This document shows positions 1-6,172 of a stretch of 6,568 nucleotides of DNA, one piece after another; position 1 is the stretch's first letter, and each line of letters starts with the position of its first letter. The notes under the pieces are model-generated. The model was not told the DNA's origin. It was given only the letters and a program-made list of their open reading frames with translations, and made no database searches. Origin of the DNA: JAABSQ01 sp041642315. Its GTDB lineage: Bacteria > Desulfobacterota > Desulfobacteria > Desulfobacterales > Desulfococcaceae. The stretch lies in NCBI GenBank assembly GCA_041642315.1, contig JBEPWQ010000219.1, positions 1 to 6,568 of the forward strand, given 5' to 3'. The translations under genes and the position numbers were made by a program.

Positions 1-528
1 GATGATGCCGGACAGAATCAGGTTGTTGGACGACATTCCCCCGCCCGAGGCGGAAAGATAGATCACCAGAAGCAGGGTGAGGCTCGCGCCGGCAAAGGCG
101 AAGACCGGGATGGAATGGGTTCCCACGGCGGTCAGATTCAGCAGCAGGGCCACCGCCGCCCCGAATGCGGCCCCGGCGGACACGCCGAGGGTGTAGGGGT
201 CTGCCAGCGGATTGAGGAGAATTCCCTGGTATACGCACCCGGATACCGCCAGTCCGCCTCCAACAACGGCGGCGGTCAGGATTCGCGGCAGGCGGACGTC
301 CATCACCACCACCGGGTAGAGTTCGTCCATGCCGGTCAGGAGTCCGGGAAAGCCGGTCAATTCGGCGCCGATAATGCGCAGGACCTCGGTCGGCGATATC
401 GGAATATAGCCCATTCCGGTGGAGAGAATCACGGTGGCTCCCAAGCCGATCGTCAACAGCAGAAATTGAATCTTCCAGCCCCTCCGCGAGGAAGGGGCGG
501 CGGTCTGCCGCACCTGTTTACCGGTCAT
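1..528 (-). CDS. FecCD/BtuC-type ABC transporter permease (N-terminal part; gene runs off the left edge)
   Basis: This is an inner-membrane permease subunit of the iron-siderophore, heme and vitamin B12 ABC importer family (FecCD/BtuC). Only the first 176 codons are in the window; family members are usually about 330 residues. After a short basic N-terminus there is a hydrophobic helix (about residues 21-36). The family signature follows at about 79-121: RLPRIL, then GGGLAVSGCVYQGILLNPLA, then LGVSAGAAFG. More membrane segments follow (about 123-131 and 141-159), and the visible part ends in LILSGII, also a family motif. The ATG at 528 is directly preceded in frame by TGA and TAA, so the gene cannot start further upstream. 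A GGGAG sequence lies 13 bases before it, so the ribosome site is weak or distant. It starts 37 bases after the corrin methyltransferase stop, probably in the same operon. That context favours corrinoid or cobinamide uptake, but an iron-siderophore substrate cannot be excluded because specificity lies in the binding protein, which is not visible. Confidence 0.9.
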   Translation of the reverse strand, partial: MTGKQVRQTAAPSSRRGWKIQFLLLTIGLGATVILSTGMGYIPISPTEVLRIIGAELTGFPGLLTGMDELYPVVVMDVRLPRILTAAVVGGGLAVSGCVYQGILLNPLADPYTLGVSAGAAFGAAVALLLNLTAVGTHSIPVFAFAGASLTLLLVIYLSASGGGMSSNNLILSGII

Positions 529-565
529 TTATCAACCAACCGCTCCCGGCATAGGGTGCTCCCGG

Positions 566-1348
566 TCATCGGGCTTCCCGATATTCATGGGTGAACCCCT
601 TGTCATACAGGCGGGACTTTTTCCGGGTCGACTGAAGATCAGGGTCCAGGGCGCTTCCCACGATGATCAGGGCCTGTTTGCGGATGCGCTCCCGTTCGAC
701 CAGATCGGGCAGTTGCGCCACCGTGGTGTGAAAAATCTTCTCCCCGGGCTGACTGACCCGATACGCCACGGCCGCCGGGGAATCCGGACCGTAGGTCCGT
801 TCGAGAATCTCGGCCACCCGGCCGATCATGGAAATGGAGAGGTAGATGGCCATCGAAGCCCGGTGTCGAGCCAGGGACTCCAGGCTCTCCGCTTCCGGCA
901 CCGGGGTTCGGCCGGCCATCCGCGTCAGAATCACCGTCTGGGTCACTTCGGGAAGGGTGTACTCGATGCCCATGGCGGCGGCCGCCGCAAAGGCGGCGGT
1001 AATGCCGGGAATAACCTCGAAGGGGATTTTTTCTTTCCTGAGCTTCGCGATCTGTTCGGCGATGGCTCCGTAGAGACTGGGGTCTCCGGTATGGAGCCTC
1101 ACCACCCGTTTTCCGGCCCGATGGCCCTCGATCATTACATCCATGAACTCCGCCAGATGCATGGGGGCGCTGTTGACGTGATCGCATTCAGGCGGTGTCC
1201 ATTGAAGCAGCTCCACCGGCACCAGAGAACCGGCATAGACGACCAGGTCAGCCGCCTGCAGGGCCTGTTGCCCTTTGATCGTGATCAGCTCCGGATCTCC
1301 CGGGCCGGCCCCGACGAACCGGATGGGATGGGTTTTCACGGAATCCAT
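566..1348 (-). CDS. cbiF: Cobalt-precorrin-4 / precorrin-4 C11-methyltransferase (CbiF/CobM)
   Basis: This cytoplasmic SAM-dependent enzyme of cobalamin biosynthesis methylates C-11 of (cobalt-)precorrin-4. The 260-residue length is normal for CbiF/CobM. Tetrapyrrole methylase motifs are in the expected order: the N-terminal GAGPGDPELIT loop (13-23), VVYAGSLV (37-43), HTGDPSLYGAI (86-96) in the SAM-binding region, PGITAAF (114-120), and LTRMAGRTPVPE (141-152), which is typical of this member of the superfamily. The ATG at 1348 lies one base after the TGA of the upstream tandem-repeat gene, so the start is secure and translation is probably coupled. A FecCD-type permease follows 37 bases downstream. 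CobM (aerobic route) and CbiF (anaerobic route) are homologous. I prefer CbiF because the context looks anaerobic, but the sequence alone does not prove which route is used. No other cob/cbi genes are in view. Confidence 0.95.
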   Translation of the reverse strand: MDSVKTHPIRFVGAGPGDPELITIKGQQALQAADLVVYAGSLVPVELLQWTPPECDHVNSAPMHLAEFMDVMIEGHRAGKRVVRLHTGDPSLYGAIAEQIAKLRKEKIPFEVIPGITAAFAAAAAMGIEYTLPEVTQTVILTRMAGRTPVPEAESLESLARHRASMAIYLSISMIGRVAEILERTYGPDSPAAVAYRVSQPGEKIFHTTVAQLPDLVERERIRKQALIIVGSALDPDLQSTRKKSRLYDKGFTHEYREAR

Positions 1349-1349
1349 T

Positions 1350-1784
1350 TCAAAAGGCCCCGAGCTGACAGGGACTGACTTTGATTTTCAGGGCCTCGCA
1401 GGCTGCGGAGACATTGATTTTGGAGAGCCCGAACTCCTTGGCGATCCGCCAGGACTCGGCACAGGGTATTTTGGTATCCACCAGCGCGTCGTGAATGGCA
1501 TCCCGCAATTCCGGAGAAACCACCTGGGCCGGTTCTACGACTTTCTTTTCCGGATAATACCCGAACAGCCCCAGCTGGCATTGAACAATCTGAAATTCTA
1601 GAAGATCGACATTCTTGCCCACCTGCGACGGGGAAACCTGTCGATTTTCTACGATGCGGAAACAGGATCCGCAGGATATTTTTCCTTTCCTGGCCCTGTC
1701 TTTGATTTCCGAGGCGATCTCGGGGTCGAGCGCGGCCTCCGGAGAATGCTTGGCGGCATATTTGCCTTTGTCTTCATGTGTCAT
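1350..1784 (-). CDS. Cysteine-containing protein of two tandem helix-turn-helix-like repeats, coupled to cbiF
   Basis: I do not recognise a named family. The 144-residue product is predicted to be cytoplasmic, with no signal peptide or membrane helix. After a charged leader of 18 residues it has two copies of a 56-residue unit (19-74 and 89-144) that align without gaps at 17 identical positions. A 14-residue linker rich in Lys, Glu and Pro separates them. Each copy has a Cys after Lys-Ile (C38, C108) and ends in CQLG-x-F (C69, C139); the first adds C41 (a CxxC) and the second C129. The middle of each copy, for example RIAKEFGLSKINVSAA in copy 2, has helix-turn-helix spacing. I chose the ATG at 1784 because AAGG lies five bases upstream; a longer version would need a TTG at 1868 and would run through the palindrome. 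The stop is one base before the cbiF start. A DNA-binding regulator or a metal/Fe-S-binding accessory protein is possible; both are inference. Confidence 0.75.
   Translation of the reverse strand: MTHEDKGKYAAKHSPEAALDPEIASEIKDRARKGKISCGSCFRIVENRQVSPSQVGKNVDLLEFQIVQCQLGLFGYYPEKKVVEPAQVVSPELRDAIHDALVDTKIPCAESWRIAKEFGLSKINVSAACEALKIKVSPCQLGAF
1353..1730 (-). repeat. Protein-level tandem duplication (two 56-residue units)
   Basis: Copy 1 is encoded at 1730-1563 and copy 2 at 1520-1353. Aligned residue by residue without gaps, the copies share Pro-Glu (unit positions 3-4), Ile9, Asp11, Lys-Ile (17-18), Cys20, Arg-Ile (25-26), Ser33, Val37, Leu44, Cys-Gln-Leu-Gly (51-54) and Phe56. That is 17 of 56 positions, or about 30 percent. 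The DNA of the two copies is much less alike, so the duplication is old. The best-kept positions are the two cysteines and the CQLG-x-F ending, suggesting these are functionally constrained. Confidence 0.8.
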
Positions 1785-1838
1785 GGCGACCTTGTCCGGT
1801 TCCAAAGAGATTGTAGGTTGTTGGTTGCAAAAAAATTT

Positions 1839-1853
1839 GTTTGTAACACAAAC
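1839..1853. promoter_or_regulatory. Perfect 15-base palindrome upstream of the tandem-repeat/cbiF operon
   Basis: The sequence GTTTGTAACACAAAC has perfect 6-base arms around a 3-base centre. It lies in the only sizeable non-coding gap of the window (1785-1892), 54 bases upstream of the ATG at 1784 and 39 bases past the amidohydrolase stop. This position suits an operator for the downstream corrin operon. An alternative reading is a weak intrinsic terminator for the upstream transporter operon: on the minus strand the stem is followed by AAA and then seven T, but the stem has only two G-C pairs and is not directly joined to the T-tract. I could not identify convincing -35/-10 elements in the gap, and it is too short for a cobalamin riboswitch. 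Confidence 0.4.
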
Positions 1854-1892
1854 CCGGGGGAACGACAAGGCAACCGCCTATGAAAGAGCCCG

Positions 1893-2825
1893 TTATTTTT
1901 GTATGGTCAAATCAAAGAATTCAACGGCGTTTCGCCCGGCGATTTTCGCCAGCTCTTCGGGTGTAAGCCCCGGGGTGGCGGCCAGAATTTTGAGCTCCCG
2001 GTCCCAGGCATAGGGGATGTTGGGAAAGTCGGTGCCGTACATGATCCGGTCGATGCGCCATTCCGGAAGGGGCGGGGGCGGAGGGTTCTGGGGGAGGTAG
2101 TCGGTGAGCACCATGGTGGTATCCAGCCAGAGATTGTCGTAGGTTTCAATCAGCCGCCGGTAAGCAGAAAATTCGTCGGTGCCGAGATGGGGGACGCAGA
2201 CATGAAGGTCCGGATGATCCCGGACCACCCGTTCCAGGTCACCGGCGTTGCAGAAGTGGTAGGGGTCGCACGGATAAGCAGGACTTTTTGGCTCCCGACC
2301 CACATGCATGATCAGGGGTTTGTCTTGGAGGATGCAGGCTTCATAAACGATTTCCATTTCCGGGCTGTTCATGGAAAAGCACTGGACGTGGGAATGGAGT
2401 TTCACCCCGCCCAGACCGGCTTCAAAGCCTTCCCGAAGGATTTGCCCGGCATCCGGCTCTCCGGGATAGACGGTGGCCATGCCGGTGACCCGGTCGAACC
2501 GGCCGCACACCTCGGCCACGAAGGCATTGAGTTCCCGGGCGATGCCGGGCTTGTGGGCATAGTGAAGGGCGATGATATGGCCGATGCCTCGGGTCAGGAG
2601 AAATTCCAACAAAGAAGCGGCGGTGAAGCGGTACCGAATGGGCCATGCATTTAGGTCGAACCATTTGTGAATGGAGTCGAAAATCCGGTCGGGGAAGATG
2701 TGGACATGGGCGTCCACCACAAGGTCCATTCCCTCGGGAATTCCTTCTCCCTCTTCATCGTTCAGCGCTTCCAAGGGAAACGCCAGCATTGCCTGTCCGT
2801 TTTCTGATCCTGTTTTTCCGGTCAT
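1893..2825 (-). CDS. Amidohydrolase-2 family metal-dependent hydrolase or decarboxylase
   Basis: This is a 310-residue TIM-barrel enzyme of the amidohydrolase superfamily (PF04909 type), which includes hydrolases and non-oxidative decarboxylases such as the ACMSD group. Visible metal and catalytic candidates are the HxH of DAHVHIF (H40, H42), GVKLHSH (K142, H144, H146), LIMHVGRE (H174), PHLG (H213) and the closing Asp of MYGTDFPN (D266), followed by NAVEFF near the C-terminus. There is no signal peptide, so it is probably cytoplasmic. A run of five prolines (248-252) lies just before the last active-site strand. The chosen ATG at 2825 overlaps the livF TGA as ATGA, implying translational coupling. 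A start at 2729, just before the first core strand, is the main alternative. As the last gene of the importer operon it may act on the imported compound. The substrate, and whether it hydrolyses or decarboxylates, cannot be told from sequence. Confidence 0.88.
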   Translation of the reverse strand: MTGKTGSENGQAMLAFPLEALNDEEGEGIPEGMDLVVDAHVHIFPDRIFDSIHKWFDLNAWPIRYRFTAASLLEFLLTRGIGHIIALHYAHKPGIARELNAFVAEVCGRFDRVTGMATVYPGEPDAGQILREGFEAGLGGVKLHSHVQCFSMNSPEMEIVYEACILQDKPLIMHVGREPKSPAYPCDPYHFCNAGDLERVVRDHPDLHVCVPHLGTDEFSAYRRLIETYDNLWLDTTMVLTDYLPQNPPPPPLPEWRIDRIMYGTDFPNIPYAWDRELKILAATPGLTPEELAKIAGRNAVEFFDLTIQK

Positions 2826-3523
2826 ACCCCAAGATAGTCCTGTCGAACGGCGGGGTCGGCTTGCAGTTCGGCTGAATCGCCCCGCCATACAATGCGCCCT
2901 TTTTCAATGATATAATGACGGTCGCAGATTCGGGCCAGAGCGTCAAGATTTTTGTCGATGACCAGGATGGACAATCCGGTGGATTTGAGATTTTCGAGGC
3001 ATTTCCAGATTTGTGACCGAACCTTGGGCGCAAGACCCTCTGTGGCCTCGTCCAGGATCAGGAACCTGGGATGGGTCATCAGTGCCCGACCGATGGCCAG
3101 CATCTGCTGTTCCCCGCCGGAGAGCAGACTTCCCGGCTGTCGGGTTCTCTGGGCCAGAACCGGAAAAAGCTCGTACACATCGGACAGATTCCACGGCGGG
3201 CGGCCGTTTTTGCCGCGATAGGCGGTGGCCACAAGGTTTTCATGAACCGTCAGGGTCGGGAAGATCTGCCGTCCTTCAGGCACCAGGCCGATCCCCATCC
3301 GGGCGATGCGATAGGGCGGCGCTCCGAGAATTTCCCGTCCCTGGAAAGTGACCGTCCCCCGCCGGGGGCGGGTCAACCCCATGATGGAGCGAACGGTAGT
3401 GGTTTTGCCCATTCCGTTTCTTCCCAGAAGCGACACCATTTCCCCTGAATGTACCTCGATATCGATGCCGAAAAGGGCCTGAATGGTCCCGTAATATGAA
3501 TGGATGTTTTTCAGTTCGAGCAT
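2822..3523 (-). CDS. livF: Branched-chain amino acid-type ABC transporter ATP-binding protein, LivF-like
   Basis: This is one of the two cytoplasmic ATPases that power the Liv-type importer. At 233 residues it has the usual LivF length. It shows Walker A GRNGMGKT (34-41), the Q-loop in VPEGRQIFP (Q86), the ABC signature LSGGEQQM (134-141), Walker B FLILDE (154-159) with the ATEGLAP continuation typical of LivF, and a C-terminal DYLGV. At the H-loop, where the partner ATPase has LLLVEHD, this protein has LVIDKN (Lys191 in the switch position). LivF proteins commonly have Gln-Asn rather than His there, so loss of His is normal for the family, but Asp-Lys-Asn is a less common form. The gene starts 9 bases after the livG stop, inside a small inverted repeat, and its stop overlaps the amidohydrolase start. 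Confidence 0.95.
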   Translation of the reverse strand: MLELKNIHSYYGTIQALFGIDIEVHSGEMVSLLGRNGMGKTTTVRSIMGLTRPRRGTVTFQGREILGAPPYRIARMGIGLVPEGRQIFPTLTVHENLVATAYRGKNGRPPWNLSDVYELFPVLAQRTRQPGSLLSGGEQQMLAIGRALMTHPRFLILDEATEGLAPKVRSQIWKCLENLKSTGLSILVIDKNLDALARICDRHYIIEKGRIVWRGDSAELQADPAVRQDYLGV

Positions 3524-3537
3524 AGGTTCTGCCTATG
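3521..3537. promoter_or_regulatory. Inverted repeat bridging the livG stop and livF start codons
   Basis: CATAGG-TTCTG-CCTATG is a perfect inverted repeat with 6-base arms and a 5-base loop. Read in the mRNA sense (minus strand), the first arm contains the UAG stop of livG and the second arm contains the AUG start of livF. If it folds, it would hide the livF start, and the only AGG available as a ribosome site, until ribosomes finishing livG open it. That would tie LivF synthesis to LivG synthesis. The stem is short, so this is a suggestion. Confidence 0.35.
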
Positions 3538-4312
3538 TACCGGTCGCCATCGTCTTGGAGGCGGTTTCTTCCTCTCCCAGGTAAGCTTCCCAAACCGCCC
3601 GGTCCTGCCGGATCTCTTCCGGGGTGCCCGAGGCGATGATTCGGCCGTAGACCAATACGCTGATCCGGTCGGCCAGGGAAAAGACCGCATCCATGTCATG
3701 CTCAACAAGCAGGAGAGAGATGCGATCCTTCAGCCCGCGAAGCAGTTTCACCATCTCGGCCGAGGCCCGGATTCCCATCCCGGCCATGGGTTCGTCCAGA
3801 AGCAGCACCCGGGGGCCGGCGGCCAGGGCCATGGCGATGCCCACCAGGCGCTGTTCGCCGTAGGAGAGCCGGGATGCCGTTATTCCGGCGCGATGAGCTA
3901 TCCCTACCTGGGCCAAGGCGGTAAGGGCCGCATCCCGGACATGTTCGACCCGCCGGGCCGGTTTCCAGAACCGGAAACTGTGTCCGTCCCGGGCCTGGAC
4001 CGCCAGAGCCACATTGTCGATGGCGGTGAATCCGTTGAAGATGTTGGTCACCTGAAAGGTCCGGGCGATGCCCAAAGCTGACCGTCGGTGGACCGGCAGT
4101 CGGGTGATGTCCAGACCTTCGAACCGAATGGTTCCGGCGTCCGGCTTCAGCTCACCGGCTACCTGGTTGATGAGGGTGGTCTTTCCCGCTCCGTTGGGGC
4201 CGATCAGGGCGTGGATCTCCTCCGGGAAAAGGTCGAAATCCACCCGATCGGTGGCCTGAATCGCCCCGAATTTCTTGGACAGACCCCGCAGGGTCAACAC
4301 CGGAGCCGTCAT
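3533..4312 (-). CDS. livG: Branched-chain amino acid-type ABC transporter ATP-binding protein, LivG-like
   Basis: This is the second ATPase of the importer, predicted to form a heterodimer with the LivF-like protein beneath the two permeases. At 259 residues it is typical of LivG. Motifs are Walker A GPNGAGKT (38-45), the Q-loop in TFQVTNIF (Q87), signature LSYGEQ (149-154), Walker B VLLLDEP (169-175) and a canonical H-loop LLLVEHD (H205). The longer stretch between Q-loop and signature (about 100-145) is characteristic of LivG. The ATG at 4312 overlaps the livM TGA as ATGA, which fixes the start. The reading frame stays open much further upstream, but that part is only the antisense-free shadow of livM. 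The signature motif is LSYGE rather than LSGGE, a common LivG variant. Confidence 0.95.
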   Translation of the reverse strand: MTAPVLTLRGLSKKFGAIQATDRVDFDLFPEEIHALIGPNGAGKTTLINQVAGELKPDAGTIRFEGLDITRLPVHRRSALGIARTFQVTNIFNGFTAIDNVALAVQARDGHSFRFWKPARRVEHVRDAALTALAQVGIAHRAGITASRLSYGEQRLVGIAMALAAGPRVLLLDEPMAGMGIRASAEMVKLLRGLKDRISLLLVEHDMDAVFSLADRISVLVYGRIIASGTPEEIRQDRAVWEAYLGEEETASKTMATGT

Positions 4313-5262
4313 GAATCCCTCCCGGCAAACAGAAGACCGTAAATGCCGCCCCTGGCGAAAAGGACCATCAGTATGAGAAGCGGTCCGAGCACGATCATCC
4401 AGTGTTCGGTATATTCGGAGAGCACCTCTTCCGTCAGCAGGAGCCCCGCAGCCCCCATCACCGGCCCGGCCAGACTGCCCATGCCGCCCAGAATCACCAT
4501 CACCAGAATTTCCCCGGACCGCGACCAGTGCATCAGAGCGGGGCTGACGTAGAGGGCCTGATTGGCGATAAGGGCGCCGGATAATCCGGCAATGGTTCCG
4601 GAGATTACAAAACAGACCAGTCGATACCGATAAACGGGAAACCCGATGGCCCGCATGCGCCGTTCGTTCTGCCGTGCCCCTTGCAGCACCATTCCGAAAC
4701 GGGAATGGACCAGCCGCCGGCTGAAATAAAAAACCGCAATCAGAAGGATCAATATCAGATAATAAAACTGGAGGTGACTCCCCAAATCGATCGGTCCGCC
4801 CAGAGTGTTCCGGGACCAGAGTCCCATGCCGTCGTCCCCGCCGTAGTCGGCCAATCCGGCGAAGAAATAATAGAGCATCTGGGAGAAGGCGAGGGTGATC
4901 ATGATGAAGTAAGCCCCGGAGGTGCGAAGGCTGACCGCCCCGATCAACAAGGCTGCAAATCCAGCGCAGGCCATGGCGGCGGGCCAGGCGATCCAGGCTC
5001 CGGTGACGCCGTGGTGGGAAAGAATCCCGACCGTATACGCCCCGACCCCCAGAAATGCGGCGTGGCCGAAGCTGACCATTCCTCCGTATCCGAGGATCAG
5101 GTCCAGGCTGAGGGCGCACAGACCGTAGATCAGGATTCGGCCGGCCAGACGGGTATAGAAAGGCTCCGCCGCAAATGGCACCAGAAAGAATCCGGCCAAA
5201 GCGGTCAAATAAAGCAGACGGTCTTTCGTAATGCGGTTCCCGATCCGTTCCATTTCGGCCAT
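4309..5262 (-). CDS. livM: Branched-chain amino acid-type ABC transporter permease, LivM-like
   Basis: This is an inner-membrane permease subunit pairing with the LivH-like protein to form the translocation path. With the chosen start it has 317 residues. The family hallmark LDLILGYGGMVSFGHAAF is at about 53-70, followed by GVGAY. A second conserved block is TSGAYFIMITLAFSQM at about 114-129, followed by GGDDG (141-145). The family usually has TGG-x-DG there, so one position is altered. Many hydrophobic segments fill the rest, including the C-terminal helix before the GLLFAG ending. I chose the ATG at 5262, four bases after the livH stop. An upstream start at 5313 would overlap livH by 47 bases and a downstream ATG lies at 5253. 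The stop overlaps the livG start. Confidence 0.94.
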   Translation of the reverse strand: MAEMERIGNRITKDRLLYLTALAGFFLVPFAAEPFYTRLAGRILIYGLCALSLDLILGYGGMVSFGHAAFLGVGAYTVGILSHHGVTGAWIAWPAAMACAGFAALLIGAVSLRTSGAYFIMITLAFSQMLYYFFAGLADYGGDDGMGLWSRNTLGGPIDLGSHLQFYYLILILLIAVFYFSRRLVHSRFGMVLQGARQNERRMRAIGFPVYRYRLVCFVISGTIAGLSGALIANQALYVSPALMHWSRSGEILVMVILGGMGSLAGPVMGAAGLLLTEEVLSEYTEHWMIVLGPLLILMVLFARGGIYGLLFAGRDS

Positions 5263-5266
5263 GGGC

Positions 5267-6139
5267 TTACCGCTGGCCGGGGAAAAGCCCCTGAGGGCGA
5301 AAACAGAGCACACCGGCCATGAGGATGTAAATCACCATGGAGGAGAGGGCGGGCGGCAGCAGCACCCGGCCGAAGGTGTCGGCGACCCCCACCAGCAGGG
5401 CGGCTGCGAATGCTCCCCGAACCGACCCGATGCCGCCGATCACGATCACCACAAAGGCTAGGATCATGATCGGTTCTCCCATGCCGGTTTCCACCGACAG
5501 AATCGGGCCTGCCATTATCCCCGCGAAACCGGCCATGGCCGCCCCAATACCGAAGACCAGGGTGTACAGGAATTGGATATTGATTCCCAAAGCGCCGACC
5601 ATTTCCCGGTGCGTGGACCCCGCCCGAATGATCATTCCGAGCCGGGTCCGGCCGATAAACAGGTAAAGGGCGGATGCCACGCCCAGCCCGGCGAGAAGGA
5701 TGGCCAAGCGATACGCCGGGTAGGGGATGCCGGGCAGAATTTCGAATGTCCCGGACAGGGGCCCGGGAATCGCCATAAAATAGGCCTGAGGTCCCCAGAT
5801 GATGCGGACAAGTTCATTAAAAAAAAGAATCAGGGCGAAGGTGGCCAGAACCTGATCCAGGTGTTCCCGGTCGTAAAGCCGCCTCAGAATGGAGATCTCT
5901 ATCAGAAAACCGATACCCATCACTGCCGGCACGGCCAGTAGACAGGCCAGAAAAAATGATCCGGTCACCGCCTGAAGGGTGGCCGCCAGATAAGCTCCCA
6001 GCATGTACAGGGAACCGTGGGCCAGGTTGATCAGGTTCATGATACCGAAGACCAGGGTGAGGCCGGCGGACATGAGAAAGAGCATGACGCCCAGTTGAAG
6101 CCCGTTGAGGGCCTGCACCACCCACAGCTGCATGTTCAT
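5267..6139 (-). CDS. livH: Branched-chain amino acid-type ABC transporter permease, LivH-like
   Basis: This is the other inner-membrane permease of the Liv-type importer, 290 residues long, which is normal for LivH. The hallmark region AGLTLVFGIMNLINLAHG followed by SLYMLGAY lies at about 25-50. Further family features are LATFALILFF (98-107), the cytoplasmic loop TRLGMIIRA, the GIGSVRGAF segment in the second half, and the ending RPQGLFPG. It is hydrophobic almost throughout. The ATG at 6139 has AGGA eight bases upstream; a second ATG two codons later is less well placed. It begins 33 bases after the substrate-binding protein stop and is followed by livM after four bases. Confidence 0.95.
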   Translation of the reverse strand: MNMQLWVVQALNGLQLGVMLFLMSAGLTLVFGIMNLINLAHGSLYMLGAYLAATLQAVTGSFFLACLLAVPAVMGIGFLIEISILRRLYDREHLDQVLATFALILFFNELVRIIWGPQAYFMAIPGPLSGTFEILPGIPYPAYRLAILLAGLGVASALYLFIGRTRLGMIIRAGSTHREMVGALGINIQFLYTLVFGIGAAMAGFAGIMAGPILSVETGMGEPIMILAFVVIVIGGIGSVRGAFAAALLVGVADTFGRVLLPPALSSMVIYILMAGVLCFRPQGLFPGQR

Positions 6140-6172
6140 GGAATCGTTCCTGCCTACTCGATCCGGTTCATC

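Noticed and set aside
587..1378. 263-codon open frame on the plus strand opposite cbiF
   Set aside because: The product has no recognisable motif and is rich in Gly, Arg and His, as expected from the antisense of a GC-rich gene. The minus strand has a full set of CbiF motifs.
1811..1850. Sigma-54 or sigma-70 promoter in the A/T-rich part of the gap
   Set aside because: There is no GG-N10-GC pair. A TACAAT-like -10 is present on the minus strand, but 17 bases upstream there is only AAATTT, not a plausible -35.
1785..1868. Longer N-terminus of the tandem-repeat protein starting at TTG 1868
   Set aside because: It would need a TTG start without a good ribosome site and would encode the palindrome and A/T-tract. 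The ATG at 1784 has AAGG at good spacing.
1785..1892. Cobalamin riboswitch upstream of the corrin operon
   Set aside because: The gap is only about 108 bases, shorter than a typical cobalamin riboswitch, and I see no B12-box-like conserved core.
1899..2654. 251-codon open frame on the plus strand opposite the amidohydrolase
   Set aside because: It is an antisense shadow; the minus-strand frame shows the complete set of amidohydrolase metal-binding motifs.
4313..5119. Upstream extension of the livG frame giving a 528-residue product
   Set aside because: The extra part lies in another frame of livM and is low-complexity and Arg-rich. The ATG at 4312 overlapping the livM stop gives a normal 259-residue LivG.
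4681..5322. 213-codon open frame on the plus strand opposite livM
   Set aside because: The composition is rich in Gln, Gly and Asp with no domain. It is the complement of a hydrophobic membrane-protein gene.
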